Below, one piece after another: positions 11,558 through 22,600 of a stretch of 64,000 bases of DNA. Source of the stretch: Camarhynchus parvulus (lineage: Eukaryota > Chordata > Aves > Passeriformes > Thraupidae); the NCBI RefSeq assembly GCF_901933205.1, contig NC_044574.1:21933733-21997732 (forward strand). Direction: 5' to 3'. The translations under genes and the position numbers were made by a program. Numbering within the stretch: position 1 is the stretch's first letter; every line of letters starts with the position of its first letter. The notes under the pieces are model-generated. The model did not search any database and was not told the origin of the DNA. It saw only the letters and a program-made list of their open reading frames with translations.

Positions 11558-11850
11558 CTACGAAAAATCAGACCCAATTCTGACTCCCATCTGTGGGAGC
11601 ATGTCATGGCCCCATAATACCATGGGGATTTGCAAAACAAGAGGTTTAATAGTAGCAGGACCTACAGGACCTTCAGGACCTACAATTTGGATGAAATATT
11701 TGCTTTGAAAGCTAGTACTGCTCCCCCAATACCAGTGAGTGCTTGGGGAACTGCAGTAAGTGGCCATCTCAGGGGCCACTTAGCTTGTGAGATGACCATG
11801 ACATCCCTTACCCTCCTTTACTGAAAAACCATCATCTCGCTCATTGTACC
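11558..11850 (-). pseudogene. Retroviral pro remnant: C-terminal part of aspartic protease
   Basis: The open part (11558-11779, 73 codons) ends with LWGHDMLPQMGV, the typical end of a betaretroviral protease just before the pro-pol junction. Further upstream a different frame reads VMVIS (about 11791-11803) and a Gly-Ile-Gly-Gly segment, as expected just after the protease active-site loop and for the flap region, so a frame shift separates the two parts. The DTGA catalytic loop itself is not preserved. It lies immediately upstream of the RT remnant and in a different frame, which fits the usual retroviral arrangement. Confidence 0.75.
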
Positions 11851-13424
11851 AAATAGTTTTTAGGACTATTGATCTATATGCTAATGTTCCTACTAACAAC
11901 TTTAGGGGTTTTTTTTCCTGTAACCTGAAGATAGAACACAGCATTTCAGATCATCCTAAGTTCTTGTTAACTAATAAACCACTGTATAACTTGTGGTGAA
12001 TATACATGCCAAGACCGTGGCCAGCTAGTTTTATGCCAAAAGAATGCAAAGATTTTCAGTGACATATCATCATGCATTATGGAAAGATTGTATGACTATA
12101 TGCAATGCAGATAAAAAATTCCAGAAAAATAACTGTTCTGTCAAAATTACAGCCACTTTTACTTAAAATAAGTATATATATTTTGTAGTATTGTGCTAGT
12201 ATAACTGAATGTAATAGGTGTGTGTGAGGGAGAGACATGTCCCATTGCCCATTTAATCCACTGAGATCTGATTCAGTTGCAGGAGAATCTAATCTGCCTT
12301 CATCAATTTTAAGGCAGAAATAGCCTTTGGAATGTATGGAATGGTGACAGACACGCTGATGTAATCGTGTAACTGATAGCAAAGCATGAAGTTAGTACAA
12401 GGTGGATAAAGTATGAAATGCTTTTTATTACCTGCTGCTGGTATTCTCTTGTAGATGGGTTTAAAGCCTCTGGTATATGACAATATAAAAAATAGGCCAT
12501 ATAATGACGGAAAAAAATATATAAATCTTGTCAATTTTTTCGTGTTCTATAGGTTTTGGGTGCTCCATAACTTCAGCTGCTATTGCCAGTTTATGTTCTA
12601 CTTCATACTTCTTTCTTGCTGAATGTCATCTTCGAGGTCCTTTCTTCTATTCTGTCACCACAGGCATCTGACAAATGTTTTTCCACAATAAAAATAGTTA
12701 GCATACCAATTAAGAAAGTCTTCCTTATGATATGTCTTGGTTTGGAAAATTACCAGCGTGTCTTTTCCATACACTTCCTTCTGTTCTCCCCAGGCAAATA
12801 AAGGCATTATCCATTGGGACAAGAAAGAAATCTGTGACATCAGTGAAATAAACTGTATTTTAGGAGATAAATTGGGCACAAAAACAATGGAGGCATTTTT
12901 ATTTTTATAATTTGGCAGTAACAAAATTAAGATCTTTGTACAGAGGCAAAAATCTTTCCCAGGGTGGCTGATATGATGCATCGTTGCTACGACATATTGG
13001 AAAGAAGCACTTTTAGCAGCTTGTCCTGATTTTACCAGCTTGTGGGTGGGGGCAGGTTTCCCACTGGAGCAACTGCATCATCTAATGATAAACTGTATGT
13101 ATGAAATCTTTATGCTACCTGTCATAACCTAAGAGGAGATCTGTGGTTTTAATTCCTATCCATTTTCAAATTCAAGAGGAGGGTTTTATTTCTTTTTTGA
13201 GGTCTTACCTTTTCCTAATGAATTGTATTGCCCTGAGTGTTAATATAAGCAAGAAAAAGTGCATTCAAATCAAAATTAATAATTTATTTTTCTTTACTTA
13301 TTATTAATAAGTTAATTTATGACCTTTTCTCAAAGCTACAGTTTTTAACAAAAATGTCATTACATCTCGTTTTTACTATTACCCAGCTTTTTCTTTCACG
13401 ATTTGTACCATATTTTGGGGAAAC

Positions 13425-13505
13425 AACCAAAATAAAACAAGCAAACTAAAAACCAAACAAACATACAAACAAACAAACACACAAAACCCCCTAAACCCAA
13501 ACAAA
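13425..13505. repeat. A/C-rich CAAA-type low-complexity tract
   Basis: Runs of AACAAA, CCAAA and CAAACAAA units over about 80 bp. Similar shorter tracts recur at about 10948, 18149, 41490 and 46384, with T/G complements at about 24442, 44856 and 62325. They look like ordinary avian low-complexity DNA. Confidence 0.8.
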
Positions 13506-14361
13506 AGCAGCAAATAAAAAAACCTGTCAATATTTTAAATAAAAAGACCATAAAAATTGTGAAAAATGCATCGTTCAGAAAAATGTAAGTCACAAAGGCA
13601 TATATAGGGAAACTTTGTAACTGGGAAAACATTTTAATTGCACTCCTGTGACAGGTAGGTGACATGAGCCACACTTCTTTGGATTCTGGATACCTCTAGC
13701 CACACCTCATTCTTCTGGATAAGGGCAGGGTTAAGCACATCTAACTTCTTTCAGTACTGCTTGACCTCCTCTCCTGCACAAAACCTTTTACTTTTTTCTT
13801 ACAGTGTATAACATGAAGATTGTGCTTGCTGTTGTAACCATTGGCCATTTAAGGATCTGCCTTTCAAGTACTGAAGTAGTTAAAGAAATTTATTCCAAGA
13901 TAACATGTAAGGAATTAATCTTGACTGTAACCCCATTCTGATCCATCAGACTGAGTATCTAATTTTTTTTTATTTCTTTTTTTTTTTTTGTAATGCTTAA
14001 GTAGCACATCATGAGACTGAAATAACAGCATGAAGTAAAGATATGTTCAGCTGCTGGTTAGGATTTTTTCATATACTATAAAGGACTCCCTGGCATGGTT
14101 CTCAGAGGAGATACTGCTTTTAAAAAACCTGCAAGGCACAAGATAATGGCAAAGTCCAAAACAAAAATGATGGAATGAGATGAAGCTGAAAATGGAAACA
14201 AATGCTATTTTGGTAATTCGGCTTTTGAGGACTTTTACTTTCAATTTACCCAATGCTTGATGAGGATAAAAATTTCTATTGAATTGAATATATTTGCTTT
14301 GGAAAAAAAAGGAAATATTTCATGTGCTGCCAGAGGATCCCAAACGTAGGGGAAATAGATA

Positions 14362-14402
14362 ACAAATTGGTGACAGCAGGTTACAAATTGGTGACAGCAG
14401 GT
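14362..14402. repeat. Perfect 21-bp tandem duplication
   Basis: Two adjacent copies of a 21-bp unit, ACAAATTGGTGACAGCAGGT plus one base, begin at 14362 and 14383. Near-perfect identity suggests a recent slippage event. Two copies only. Confidence 0.9.
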
Positions 14403-15314
14403 ATGCTATCCTAACAGTGCAGATTTAACAAATCACATTTTATGTTCACTTTTCTGAAGTAAGTGCTGCCACTGTAAAAGAAATAAGTGAACCTTACTCT
14501 TACCCCATAGATTTTAAATTGTGGTGTGTACTTTGGAAATAATCCATTCCCAGTACGTATTTTTTTTCTGGTCAGTGGGGCTCAAATCATTTTTCATCTT
14601 GTCTTTTACAATTCTAGCGTGAACACTGGTGTGCAAGTTTACAAACTATCTGCCTTATAAAAATTACTAGTACGAACACATGATAACATGATTTACTAGA
14701 AAGCAAGTTTTAAATTGTGTTGGCTTTGAGAAATCTTTTAAATTAAGTACATAAATATCATTTGATGTATATTTTAATTCATAATTATTACAAGAATTGT
14801 TTTAGTGCTTGTGAAGATAAATAGGCTAAAAGCAATTGAAAATTAAATCTTATCTACAGACTATATATAGCTCCAATTCCCTTAAAATTATTCTTCAGAC
14901 TATAGATGTAGAAACAAAATAAGTAAGATGACATGTGGTTTTGTCTTGTTTATATAGAATGATTCTCTTTTAATATGGATTATCATCTGCAAAAAATTAA
15001 GGAATGCACCTTTTACTAAGTGCTTGATCTTTATACACCTAATGAGCTATGTTCCTGATTGTAGGATGATTAGTATAATCTTATTGATGAACATTCCCTG
15101 TTTTTACCTCTATATGTATTACGCAAATAAAATGTTCAGTAATTTTTAGCAGGTGGTATTGCAAAATAATAGATGCTCCATTGTGTCTCTTCTTTGGAAA
15201 CAGAAAAAGATATTAATGACAAATATAAACAAATCAATTCAGGATTCATCTTTGGATGAAAAAAATCCATTTGATTGACCACGTAAAAAGAAAAAAGCTT
15301 CTGTAACAAATTGT

Positions 15315-15787
15315 TGTGTCCTAGAATAATAGACTAGTTTGAGTTGAAAGGGCCTTTTAAAGGTTATCTAGTCCAAACCCTCTATGGTGAGCAGGATCAC
15401 CTTCAATTAGATCAGGTTTGTTAGACCTTCATTGAACCTGACCTTGAATGCTTCCGGTGGATGTGGATAGTGTATCCAGAACCTCTCTGGACAACTTGTT
15501 CCAGGATCTTACCACACTAATTGTAAAACAAACAAACAAACACCACCCTCAAAAAAACCTAAAGGTTTTTTTTTCCCAAAAAAACCTAAATTGACCTTCT
15601 TTTAGATTAAAACAATTACCCCTTGTCTTAACGGGCCCTGAAAAAAACCTGTTCCCATCTTTCTTATAGACCCTCTCAAAGTGCTGAAGGGCCACAGTAG
15701 GGTATCCCTGGAGTCTTCTCTCCTCAAGGCTACAGCCCCAAGTCTCTCACATATTCCTCATACAAGAGTTGCTCCATTCTAGGATCA
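15315..15787 (-). mobile_element. CR1-type LINE, 3' end and UTR
   Basis: The plus strand reads as the reverse complement of a CR1 3' end: AGAATAATAGACTAGTTTGAG, then GGTTATCTAGTCCAAACCC, CTTCAATTAGATCAGGTT, CTCTCTGGACAACTTGTTCC, ACAATTACCCCTTGTCTTA, TTCCCATCTTTCTTATAGACC and CTCTCCTCAAGGCTACAGCCCC, in the right order over about 470 bp. It contains only the last part of the LINE (end of the RT-coding frame and 3' UTR), as is usual for 5'-truncated CR1. The middle (15526-15590) is disrupted by CAAA and poly-A/T tracts, so the copy is old. Confidence 0.9.
15551..15572. repeat. Perfect 10-bp inverted repeat within CR1
   Basis: AAAAAAACCT (15551-15560) is followed after two bases by its exact complement AGGTTTTTTT (15563-15572). 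A second AAAAAAACCTAAA copy follows at 15578. This appears to be local expansion inside the decayed CR1 copy and can form a small hairpin. Confidence 0.85.
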
Positions 15788-17124
15788 AAAAGAGTTATTA
15801 CAGCTGTTCCATAGTACAGGGCAGCTTTTTGTCTGGGGAGAGTTTTCTTTTATCTTTTTCTTAGGGTAATATGCAGAGGAATCCAGAGATGGGATCTCGG
15901 TGAGGGTTATTCCAGCAGGCACAACATGAAGCCAGTGCACCAATGGAACCTCTGGTTCAGTAGAGCATCTTGCTGTTAGAACAACACTGAAACTAGGGTT
16001 TGTTTGCAAACCTATCTGTAAAATGTCAATTATCTGGGGACAGAGCCATTTCTCATATCACCTCTTGTGTATTTACACTGAGAACAGCAAGGTCTTGATG
16101 TCACTTGGAGCCACAGTGAAGTAAAACTGACAAATATTTGCAGTTGAGCTGATGCATTTACCTAAGTATTTCTGTTTCAAATTTGTCTTCACATTGCTTA
16201 CAAAGAAGATAAAGAAAAAGGGAAATTGTATGTACCTTTCCCCTCCATTACATCATCACTGCCAGACCCATCAAACTTCTGGAGATTTCAGGATTTAGAA
16301 AAGGATCTTCTAGTACAGGTAGAAGTTATGAAATTAACTGTGCTTTTTAGGAGTTGCTGAGATCCTTTATGCACTTTTTAAGGTAATTATCAGCTGGTTT
16401 AACTGTAGCTTCTTGATGCAGTGCATTGAATCAGTTAATCACTATCAGCTTTGAAAACAGGGTGGTTTAACTAATGGTCTTACAAGCAAGTAAAATGGAG
16501 AACTGCATGATTATTCTGTAACTGGTTTGATCTCAGCTTCCATAAAAAATTAAAACTTTCAAGCTGCCTTCAAATAATACCCATGTTAGTACTTTAATTA
16601 TGATCTAGGGGGACTTTTTTGTTTACTAGTTTCCAAGATGTTTGGAAAATGGATTCCAAAGGGAAAAGTACTCATTTTTGTACATATTATACACCTACTA
16701 TTCTCTATATTTGGCACCTATCTACTTGTCAGACCAAATAAATCTAATTCCCTAACACACATGTAAAAAACTATGTAAGTGCTTTGAATTATTTTTAAAA
16801 GCATCATTAAAGTTAATCTATATCTGTGCTCCTTCTGCCATATGAATCATGCTAAAAATGGTCTTCCTAGTTTGCAATTTCACACTAATGTGCTAATATC
16901 TATGGAAGACTAGTTTTGTAAGAGTTGTCAAAACTTATGGTAGAAACAGTTCAATGTAAGACAGAATTTAACCTTTCCTTTGGCATTCCTTGGACTTTTT
17001 CTCAACCGCAGCATACCATATTCTGTACTTTTACTGCGTATTGGCATCTGAATGTTAATGCTAAAGTATGCACCTTCAAAACATTTCTAAGGATTTGTGC
17101 TGAAAAAAACTGTCTCAATATCTT
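15788..17124. other. AT-rich non-genic stretch
   Basis: No gene, transposon or notable repeat is recognised here. Confidence 0.5.
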
Positions 17125-17298
17125 TCTTCTAGTGAGGGGCCAAAATGGAACACCAGATTTGAGTTGTGGCCTCATCAGTGCCAAGTGCAGGGGAATCACT
17201 GCCCTGGTCCTGCTGGCCACACATCCTGACACAGGCCAGGATGTCATTGGCCCCCTTGGCCACCTGGGCACAGCTGGCTCATGTTCAGCTGCCTGTGG
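17125..17298 (-). mobile_element. CR1-type LINE fragment, RT-coding region, inverted relative to next copy
   Basis: The plus strand matches the reverse complement of the CR1 RT-coding region: GTGAGGGGCCAAAATGGAAC, GAGTTGTGGCCTCATCAGTG, CTGGTCCTGCTGGCCACAC, GACACAGGCCAGGATG, TTGGCCACCTGGGCACAG and GGCTCATGTTCAGC. It ends at about 17298, where a plus-oriented CR1 begins at nearly the same consensus position. The long open frames here (plus 16925-17629, minus 17002-17688) run across both fragments and are CR1-derived artefacts. Confidence 0.85.
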
Positions 17299-17960
17299 AG
17301 CTGCTAGAAAGCAACACCTTGGAAAGGGACCAGGGGGTCCTAGGTGGCAAGTTGAACATGAGCTAGCAGTGCCCTGGCAGCCAGGAGGGATAACCCTGTC
17401 CTGGGGGGCATCAGGCACAGCATCACCAGCCAGGCAAGGGAGGGGATTGTCCTGCTCTGCTCTGCTCTGGGCTGGGGCGGCCTCACCTCCAGTGCTGAGG
17501 CAATTTTGGGCACCACAGTGTAAGAAAGATATAATGCTATTAGAGAGTGTCCAAAGGAGGGCAACAAAGATTGTGAGGGGCCTTGAGGGGAAGCTGTGCA
17601 AGGAGTGGCAGTTGGTCTGTTCAGCCTGAAGGAGACTGAGGGGAGACCTCATTGCAGTCTGCAGCTTACCTGTGAGGAGGAGGGGCAAACTCTCTTCTCT
17701 GTGGTGACCAGTGGCAGGGAATGCCCTGACGTTGTGTCAGGGGAGATTTGGGTTGAATATTAGAAAATGTTTTGTCCATCTGAGGGTGAGTGGGCACTGG
17801 AACAGGCTCCCCAGAGAAGTGATCACAGCACCGAGACTGACAGAGTTCAAGAAGTGTTTGGGCAATGCTCTCAGGCACATGGTGATCCTTGGGGATGGTG
17901 CTGCACAAAGGGAAAGAGGGACGGGAAGAAACAAAATTGATGGTGCCTTTGCTACTCTTG
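17299..17960 (+). mobile_element. CR1-type LINE fragment, RT-coding region into 3' region
   Basis: In sense orientation: GACCAGGGGGTCCTAGG, AAGTTGAACATGAGC, CAGGCAAGGGAGGGGATTGT, CAATTTTGGGCACCACAG, GAGTGTCCAAAGGAGGGCAA, CCTTGAGGGGAAGCTGTGCA, GGAGACTGAGGGGAGACCTC, TTGAATATTAGAAAATG, CACTGGAACAGGCTCCCCAG, then CAGAGTTCAAGAAGTGTTTG and GGGGATGGTGCTGCACA. It lacks the terminal ATTCTRTG repeats, so the 3' end is eroded or cut. Indels break the RT frame several times. It encodes no working protein. Confidence 0.92.
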
Positions 17961-18148
17961 GCCTTGGAAATAATGGCTCATTGACACATCAATAAAGCCG
18001 TGTTAAACTAGAGATAGAACTGATTCAAACCCCTAACTCAGGAGTTCAAATAGGAAAATTGATGAAGTAATACAATATATAGCATAAATTCTGAGAAAAA
18101 TTTGCTGCACTTGCCAGGCATTTTTTCTGCCTATCTGCTGAAGAGGGA

Positions 18149-18178
18149 AAAAAAAACCAAACCAAACCAAACCAAAAC
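18149..18178. repeat. CCAAA pentanucleotide tract
   Basis: A poly-A start followed by several AACCA/CCAAA units, a short microsatellite just downstream of the plus-oriented CR1 copy. Confidence 0.8.
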
Positions 18179-19588
18179 ACTGCTTACTTTCCAGCAGCCT
18201 GTGAAACCATATGACTGTCAGGTCATCTTTCATTTCTTTCTGACTGTTTAAGAATATTTCTTTCCTCACCACTCCTCTCTGTCACTGGTTTTCCCAAAAG
18301 AAAGATTTGGGATTCTTCACTCTGTAGTAAAAGAACTGATATAACAACTAGGTTATATTCTAGGTTATATCCTATATAACCTCCCAAGATGCAGCTAGAG
18401 ACAAAAACAGGAGCTATTTCACCTCTACAAAGATCCATCTAAGCCTGGTCTAATGGCTTGTTGAAAAATAATGTCTCTTTCAGAATATTCCTGTGCACAA
18501 ACAAAATTCTGACAAAGATATTAATTTTTACTAAAAAACATACAAAGGGTTTTTTTAATACTACCTGAAAAATAAACACAGATTTTTAAGTGAAACCAAG
18601 ATTTCCAGTAGATCCCTTCTGATTTCTGTAAGATTTATTGCAATATTCTGCCTGTACAGAGATTTTATGTCCTTTATTCAACAATATTCCATTAAACAAG
18701 AGATGATTTCATCTGGTTATTGTGTGCAGAGCTCTGAAAGTTTTGAGATATTATCCCAAGCATTATTAACTCAGTTTAAGGTAATAAGGTACACTTAAAC
18801 ACCTGTGATAGCGTCCATATTTTTAACCAACCTCTGCCAAAACTGTTAAAAAGTATGTATTAAAAAAATATATCTGACAAAAATATTTAAGTGCTGTAGA
18901 ACTACTGCATTTTATATAATTCAGCCTTTTTCTACTGTAATCCAGGTAAATCTTTCTTCCCATCCTTCTATTCCAGTAATAACAGTGTGATATCTCATAA
19001 TCCATTGGTCATACTTGCAAAATTAGAAAAGCAGTTTTAATGCTTTTAATGAATTATTTTGCTATTTCAATTAGACAGTTAATTTCTCCATGCTCAAACA
19101 TCATCTTTATATACATCTAGTTTAACCAAGCCTTTTCTTTCCTCTCTTATCAAGCTCTACTTTCGTTTAAATCATTATTTACTACCCAGCAGTCAAAATC
19201 ACTTTCATAATTGAATCACATGACAAATCCCAGTGTTTTTTCATGCCATACTTCCTCTTACATATCCTGGCTTCCTAGTAACTGAGAACAGGGGTGTCAT
19301 ACTTTTAAATACTGTAAATAACCAAGTAAATTGTTTTCATACATCTGGCAAAATAAAATTAAACATTTGGAAACTGACTCTAACTGCATTTTAAGATGAC
19401 CATAGAAAGCCTATTAAATTGTGGGAAGTACAGGACCTATAATAGAATTTCACCAGATTTTGTGCATACGTTTTAGAACTGGTAAAAAAAAACCCAAACA
19501 GAGCTTCAAACTCGTTCAATATTTATATCGGGGAAAAAATTTCCAAATCTCAGTCCAATTTTTCATTTCCTCTGAACTCCATAAAATA

Positions 19589-19630
19589 AGAGTATGTTTT
19601 CTTACTTTAAGAGTATGTTTTGTTACTTTA
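19589..19630. repeat. 21-bp tandem duplication
   Basis: AAGAGTATGTTTTCTTACTT and its repeat with one base changed (TTTTGTTACTT) lie next to each other with a period of 21 bp. Two copies only. Confidence 0.8.
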
Positions 19631-22600
19631 TGTAATTTAATAAGTATTTGTTGATGCTTCCATTTATTTAATTTCAACTCTAATTTTGCAATGAAGAACA
19701 AAAATTTCACCTAGTTAAAAGAACATCAAAATGTCGTAATGATATACTAGAGAGATACTGAAGACAGTTTCATTAAATGGTGGGTCTTTATGTTTCCCCT
19801 TCAGCTGGTGAGCTAGTAGCTAAATGTCTCTGTCAGCTTCTGTTGTGAGGAAGAACAAAACATACAGTAAATCTGCAGAGGGAATTTAATGATAGCCAGC
19901 TTATGCTATTTTGCCTTTGCTGCTTTTTTCCTTGTCATCACTGCTGCATCTAGGTGTCGAAACACTCTGCATGCCTTCTGCATCATACATTTATCAAAAG
20001 CAAGGATCAAGTGTTATTCAATACAATTTTCTGCTTTGACAGCAATCCCCAGTAACTAGGTCTGTTAGCATCCAATCAGTTTTACATTCTCTTAACAGTT
20101 ACCATGTTTCCCTAGATTGCTAATGAGGATAGCACTGTGATTGTGACAAAGCCCTAGTTAAGTCATGATAGATGCCTTCTCATTCTTCCCCTCTATCATA
20201 AAAGATTGAATAAGCCATTATACACATGCAAAGTCAGCATCTGACATATGCTTTGCAGGGTTCTACTGATGCAAAGCAGGACCCAGTGAGGCTTTAGACG
20301 TGTTAAACTCATTCTGTGGAAATATGCATGTGCTTGGATAGCTGCTGTGCCAATTTTGCAAACATCAGTACTGTACTCATCTGCATCCCACTGCTCTCTA
20401 TCTGAATGCTCTACATTCTTCTGATAGGTACCATTTTAGAGCTTTCCATCTCTCAAGAGAAGTGTTCTCTAATTCACGCTATTGGCAAAATATCTTTTCT
20501 TTCACCTCTCACACATGCTTTACTCTGAATATCAACATTTTGCCTTTTGTAGCAGCATCCTGGTTAGCATCCCCAGAAGGTCTGTTAGAGACAGATATTG
20601 TTTACCATATCTTCCTCATGCATCTTCACCCCTTTGGAGTAAGGCTCCTACAGAGCAACCCCTACAAAGCTGGCCAGGTAATCTAACCAACAAACAGCAG
20701 ATAAAATCCAGGCTCCACCTCTTGCTGAATCCATTTGTGTGACGGGTAAGACATGTCAGATGTGGTCATTGTCCTCAACTGAGTTAAAGAGAAGGTGCAG
20801 GCAAGATCAAGAGCAAATGGCTTAGAAGGAAGAGCTGAAGGTATTATTAACTGTGAGCAGGAAGGGCTGCTTCAGGAGGAGGAATTGTAATGAAAGGGTT
20901 CTTTTGTGGCTGCATATGAAGGACTCAGAAACTAGACCAAAAAATTATCATGGAAAAAAAAATCAAAGTAAAAAAGAGAAGAGAAAGGCATAAGAGAAAG
21001 ATATAGACATGAAAGTGAAGAAGCATAGTTTACCACAAAATTGGCATGGAGTAATTTCAGTGGTGGAAGTTGTTATAGTATTTTTGTCCATTTGTCTTTA
21101 CAGTCACAGAAATTAGCTCAGTAGTTTACTGCTAATTTCTTTAGCTTGCAGCTTTTGTTTTGTAGTATCTGCAATTTACTGGTTCACAGACATATTAAAA
21201 TTTAGTTCTTCAATAATCCTACCAAATAAAATGCTTCAGGTCCTATTTCAGTATCTCCAGACCTGTACAATAGGGTTTGCCCTTTTTTTTATTAGTATTT
21301 TTTCCTAGACATGCCTTTTATCCAGTTAAAAAAGCTGGCTTCCAAAAAGAAAACCTCTTTATGAAGTAGGCAATTGGTTATTATAAAAAAAATATGATTC
21401 CCATCTTCCTAACCAGCTTTTCACTGGTCTCTCCACAAATCTCTGGCGAAGGGTGTTAATTTCACATAGCTTGATTTATCAATTTCTACATGTTTTGCTT
21501 GGAGTATAAGTAAAATTATATAATTCATAAAAACTCAAGCTCTGTAGTAATTGATGAGTCATTGACCCTTCCAATGTTTTAACTTTCCATTCCTCTCAAA
21601 TTCTCTGATTAAAACAAGTGTCTTAAGTTGTCTTAGTAACAAATCTAGTGTTCACCTGTTTATCAAGCGATAACATGAAACTTTGCACTATGTTTTAGGG
21701 AGTAAGCTTTTGTGAGTGTTTTAGCAGTACAGCAAGACAGTATCATCTTATCTATATTACTGGGTTAGCAATTGTTTGAATTTACTGTAAATTTGCCTTT
21801 GAAAGATTTAATTCTGGTTGATCAGTAAAATGCAAGAAAGACATGTAGGAGAAAATTTAATTCAGAAGTGAAAAATGTGAAATTCAGTAGAAGAAAACTT
21901 GTTAGGATGATCTCTCCAGTCCTTTGAGATAATTACTGTAGATTGTCCTTATCAGAAATATTTATTTCTATTGATACTATTTCTTCCTTGAGTAGCCTCT
22001 TTCAATGTAAGATACTATCTGAAGAAATAAAATAATAAAGAAATGCTTCTCTTAGTTTTCTTTCACTCACTTTTGTTGCTTCTTGTCTTCAGCTGAAGTT
22101 GAGACCATCTTTATGTATCATTTTTTCCAATCCTATGCAGTAATTTTAAAAAAATCATTGAAATGCAGAAACAGAAGAGCCTTTTCATTAAGAATGGACT
22201 GTGTTTTCCAGACATCCTAACTATTCTTTTTTCTTCATTCTTCCTCTCTCCATTCAAGGACAGCTACCTGTAATCAGGTATATTGTAAAGAGTTTATGAA
22301 TAGCCTTTCCCTAACAGAGAACAATAATGGGGAAGGAAAATAAGTTGAAACAATCCTGGATTATGAATTCTAACTGACATGAGGTATCTGCAAAAATTAC
22401 CTCAGATCTCAACAGAAATGTGAGAAAAAAAGTGTGGACCTGAATGCTAATGAGTCCTTTTTCCTCTAATAATAATGAACACAGAAATGTTTTGTTCTGG
22501 GTTTTCCCTTCTGTTTATTTCTGTGTTGGCCCTAAGCATCTATCAGGACACCAAGTTATTTCACCATTCCTAAGGGAAAAATGTTTTCACGAGGTGATTG

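Larger units (their letters stand above)
11098..11850 (-). mobile_element. Endogenous retrovirus fragment, class II (betaretrovirus-like), pro-pol boundary
   Basis: Minus-strand reading gives the end of a retroviral protease and, in another frame, the start of reverse transcriptase, in the order and spacing of a retroviral pro-pol junction. The fragment stops inside the RT domain, before the region of the YxDD catalytic motif. No gag, integrase, env or flanking LTR is recognised. It carries at least one in-frame stop and a frame break, so it is an old inactive insertion. Wording of the conserved blocks is closest to class II (ERVK/beta-like) elements common in birds. Upstream DNA to about 11930 may belong to the same element but is not recognisable. 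Confidence 0.85.
11851..15314. other. AT-rich non-genic stretch
   Basis: No gene recognised; open frames are 60-108 codons, hydrophobic or low-complexity, and unsupported. Contains an A/C-rich tract at about 13425-13505 (CAAA/CCAAA units), which explains the Phe/Leu/Val/Cys-rich minus-strand frame over it, and a 21-bp tandem duplication at 14362-14402. A T-rich run is at about 13962-13990. Confidence 0.55.

Noticed and set aside
12714..12990. Possible LTR start (GTCTTGGTTTGGAAAA) as in some songbird retroviral LTRs
   Set aside because: Only about 15 bp resemble the remembered LTR start and the continuation does not follow it.
13396..13674. 92-codon minus frame resembling a membrane protein (Phe/Val/Cys/Leu-rich)
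   Set aside because: It is the translation of a CAAA-type low-complexity tract.
16925..17688. 234-codon plus and 228-codon minus open frames
   Set aside because: Both cross the junction of two oppositely oriented CR1 fragments and overlap each other; they arise from GC-rich CR1 text and not from a host gene.
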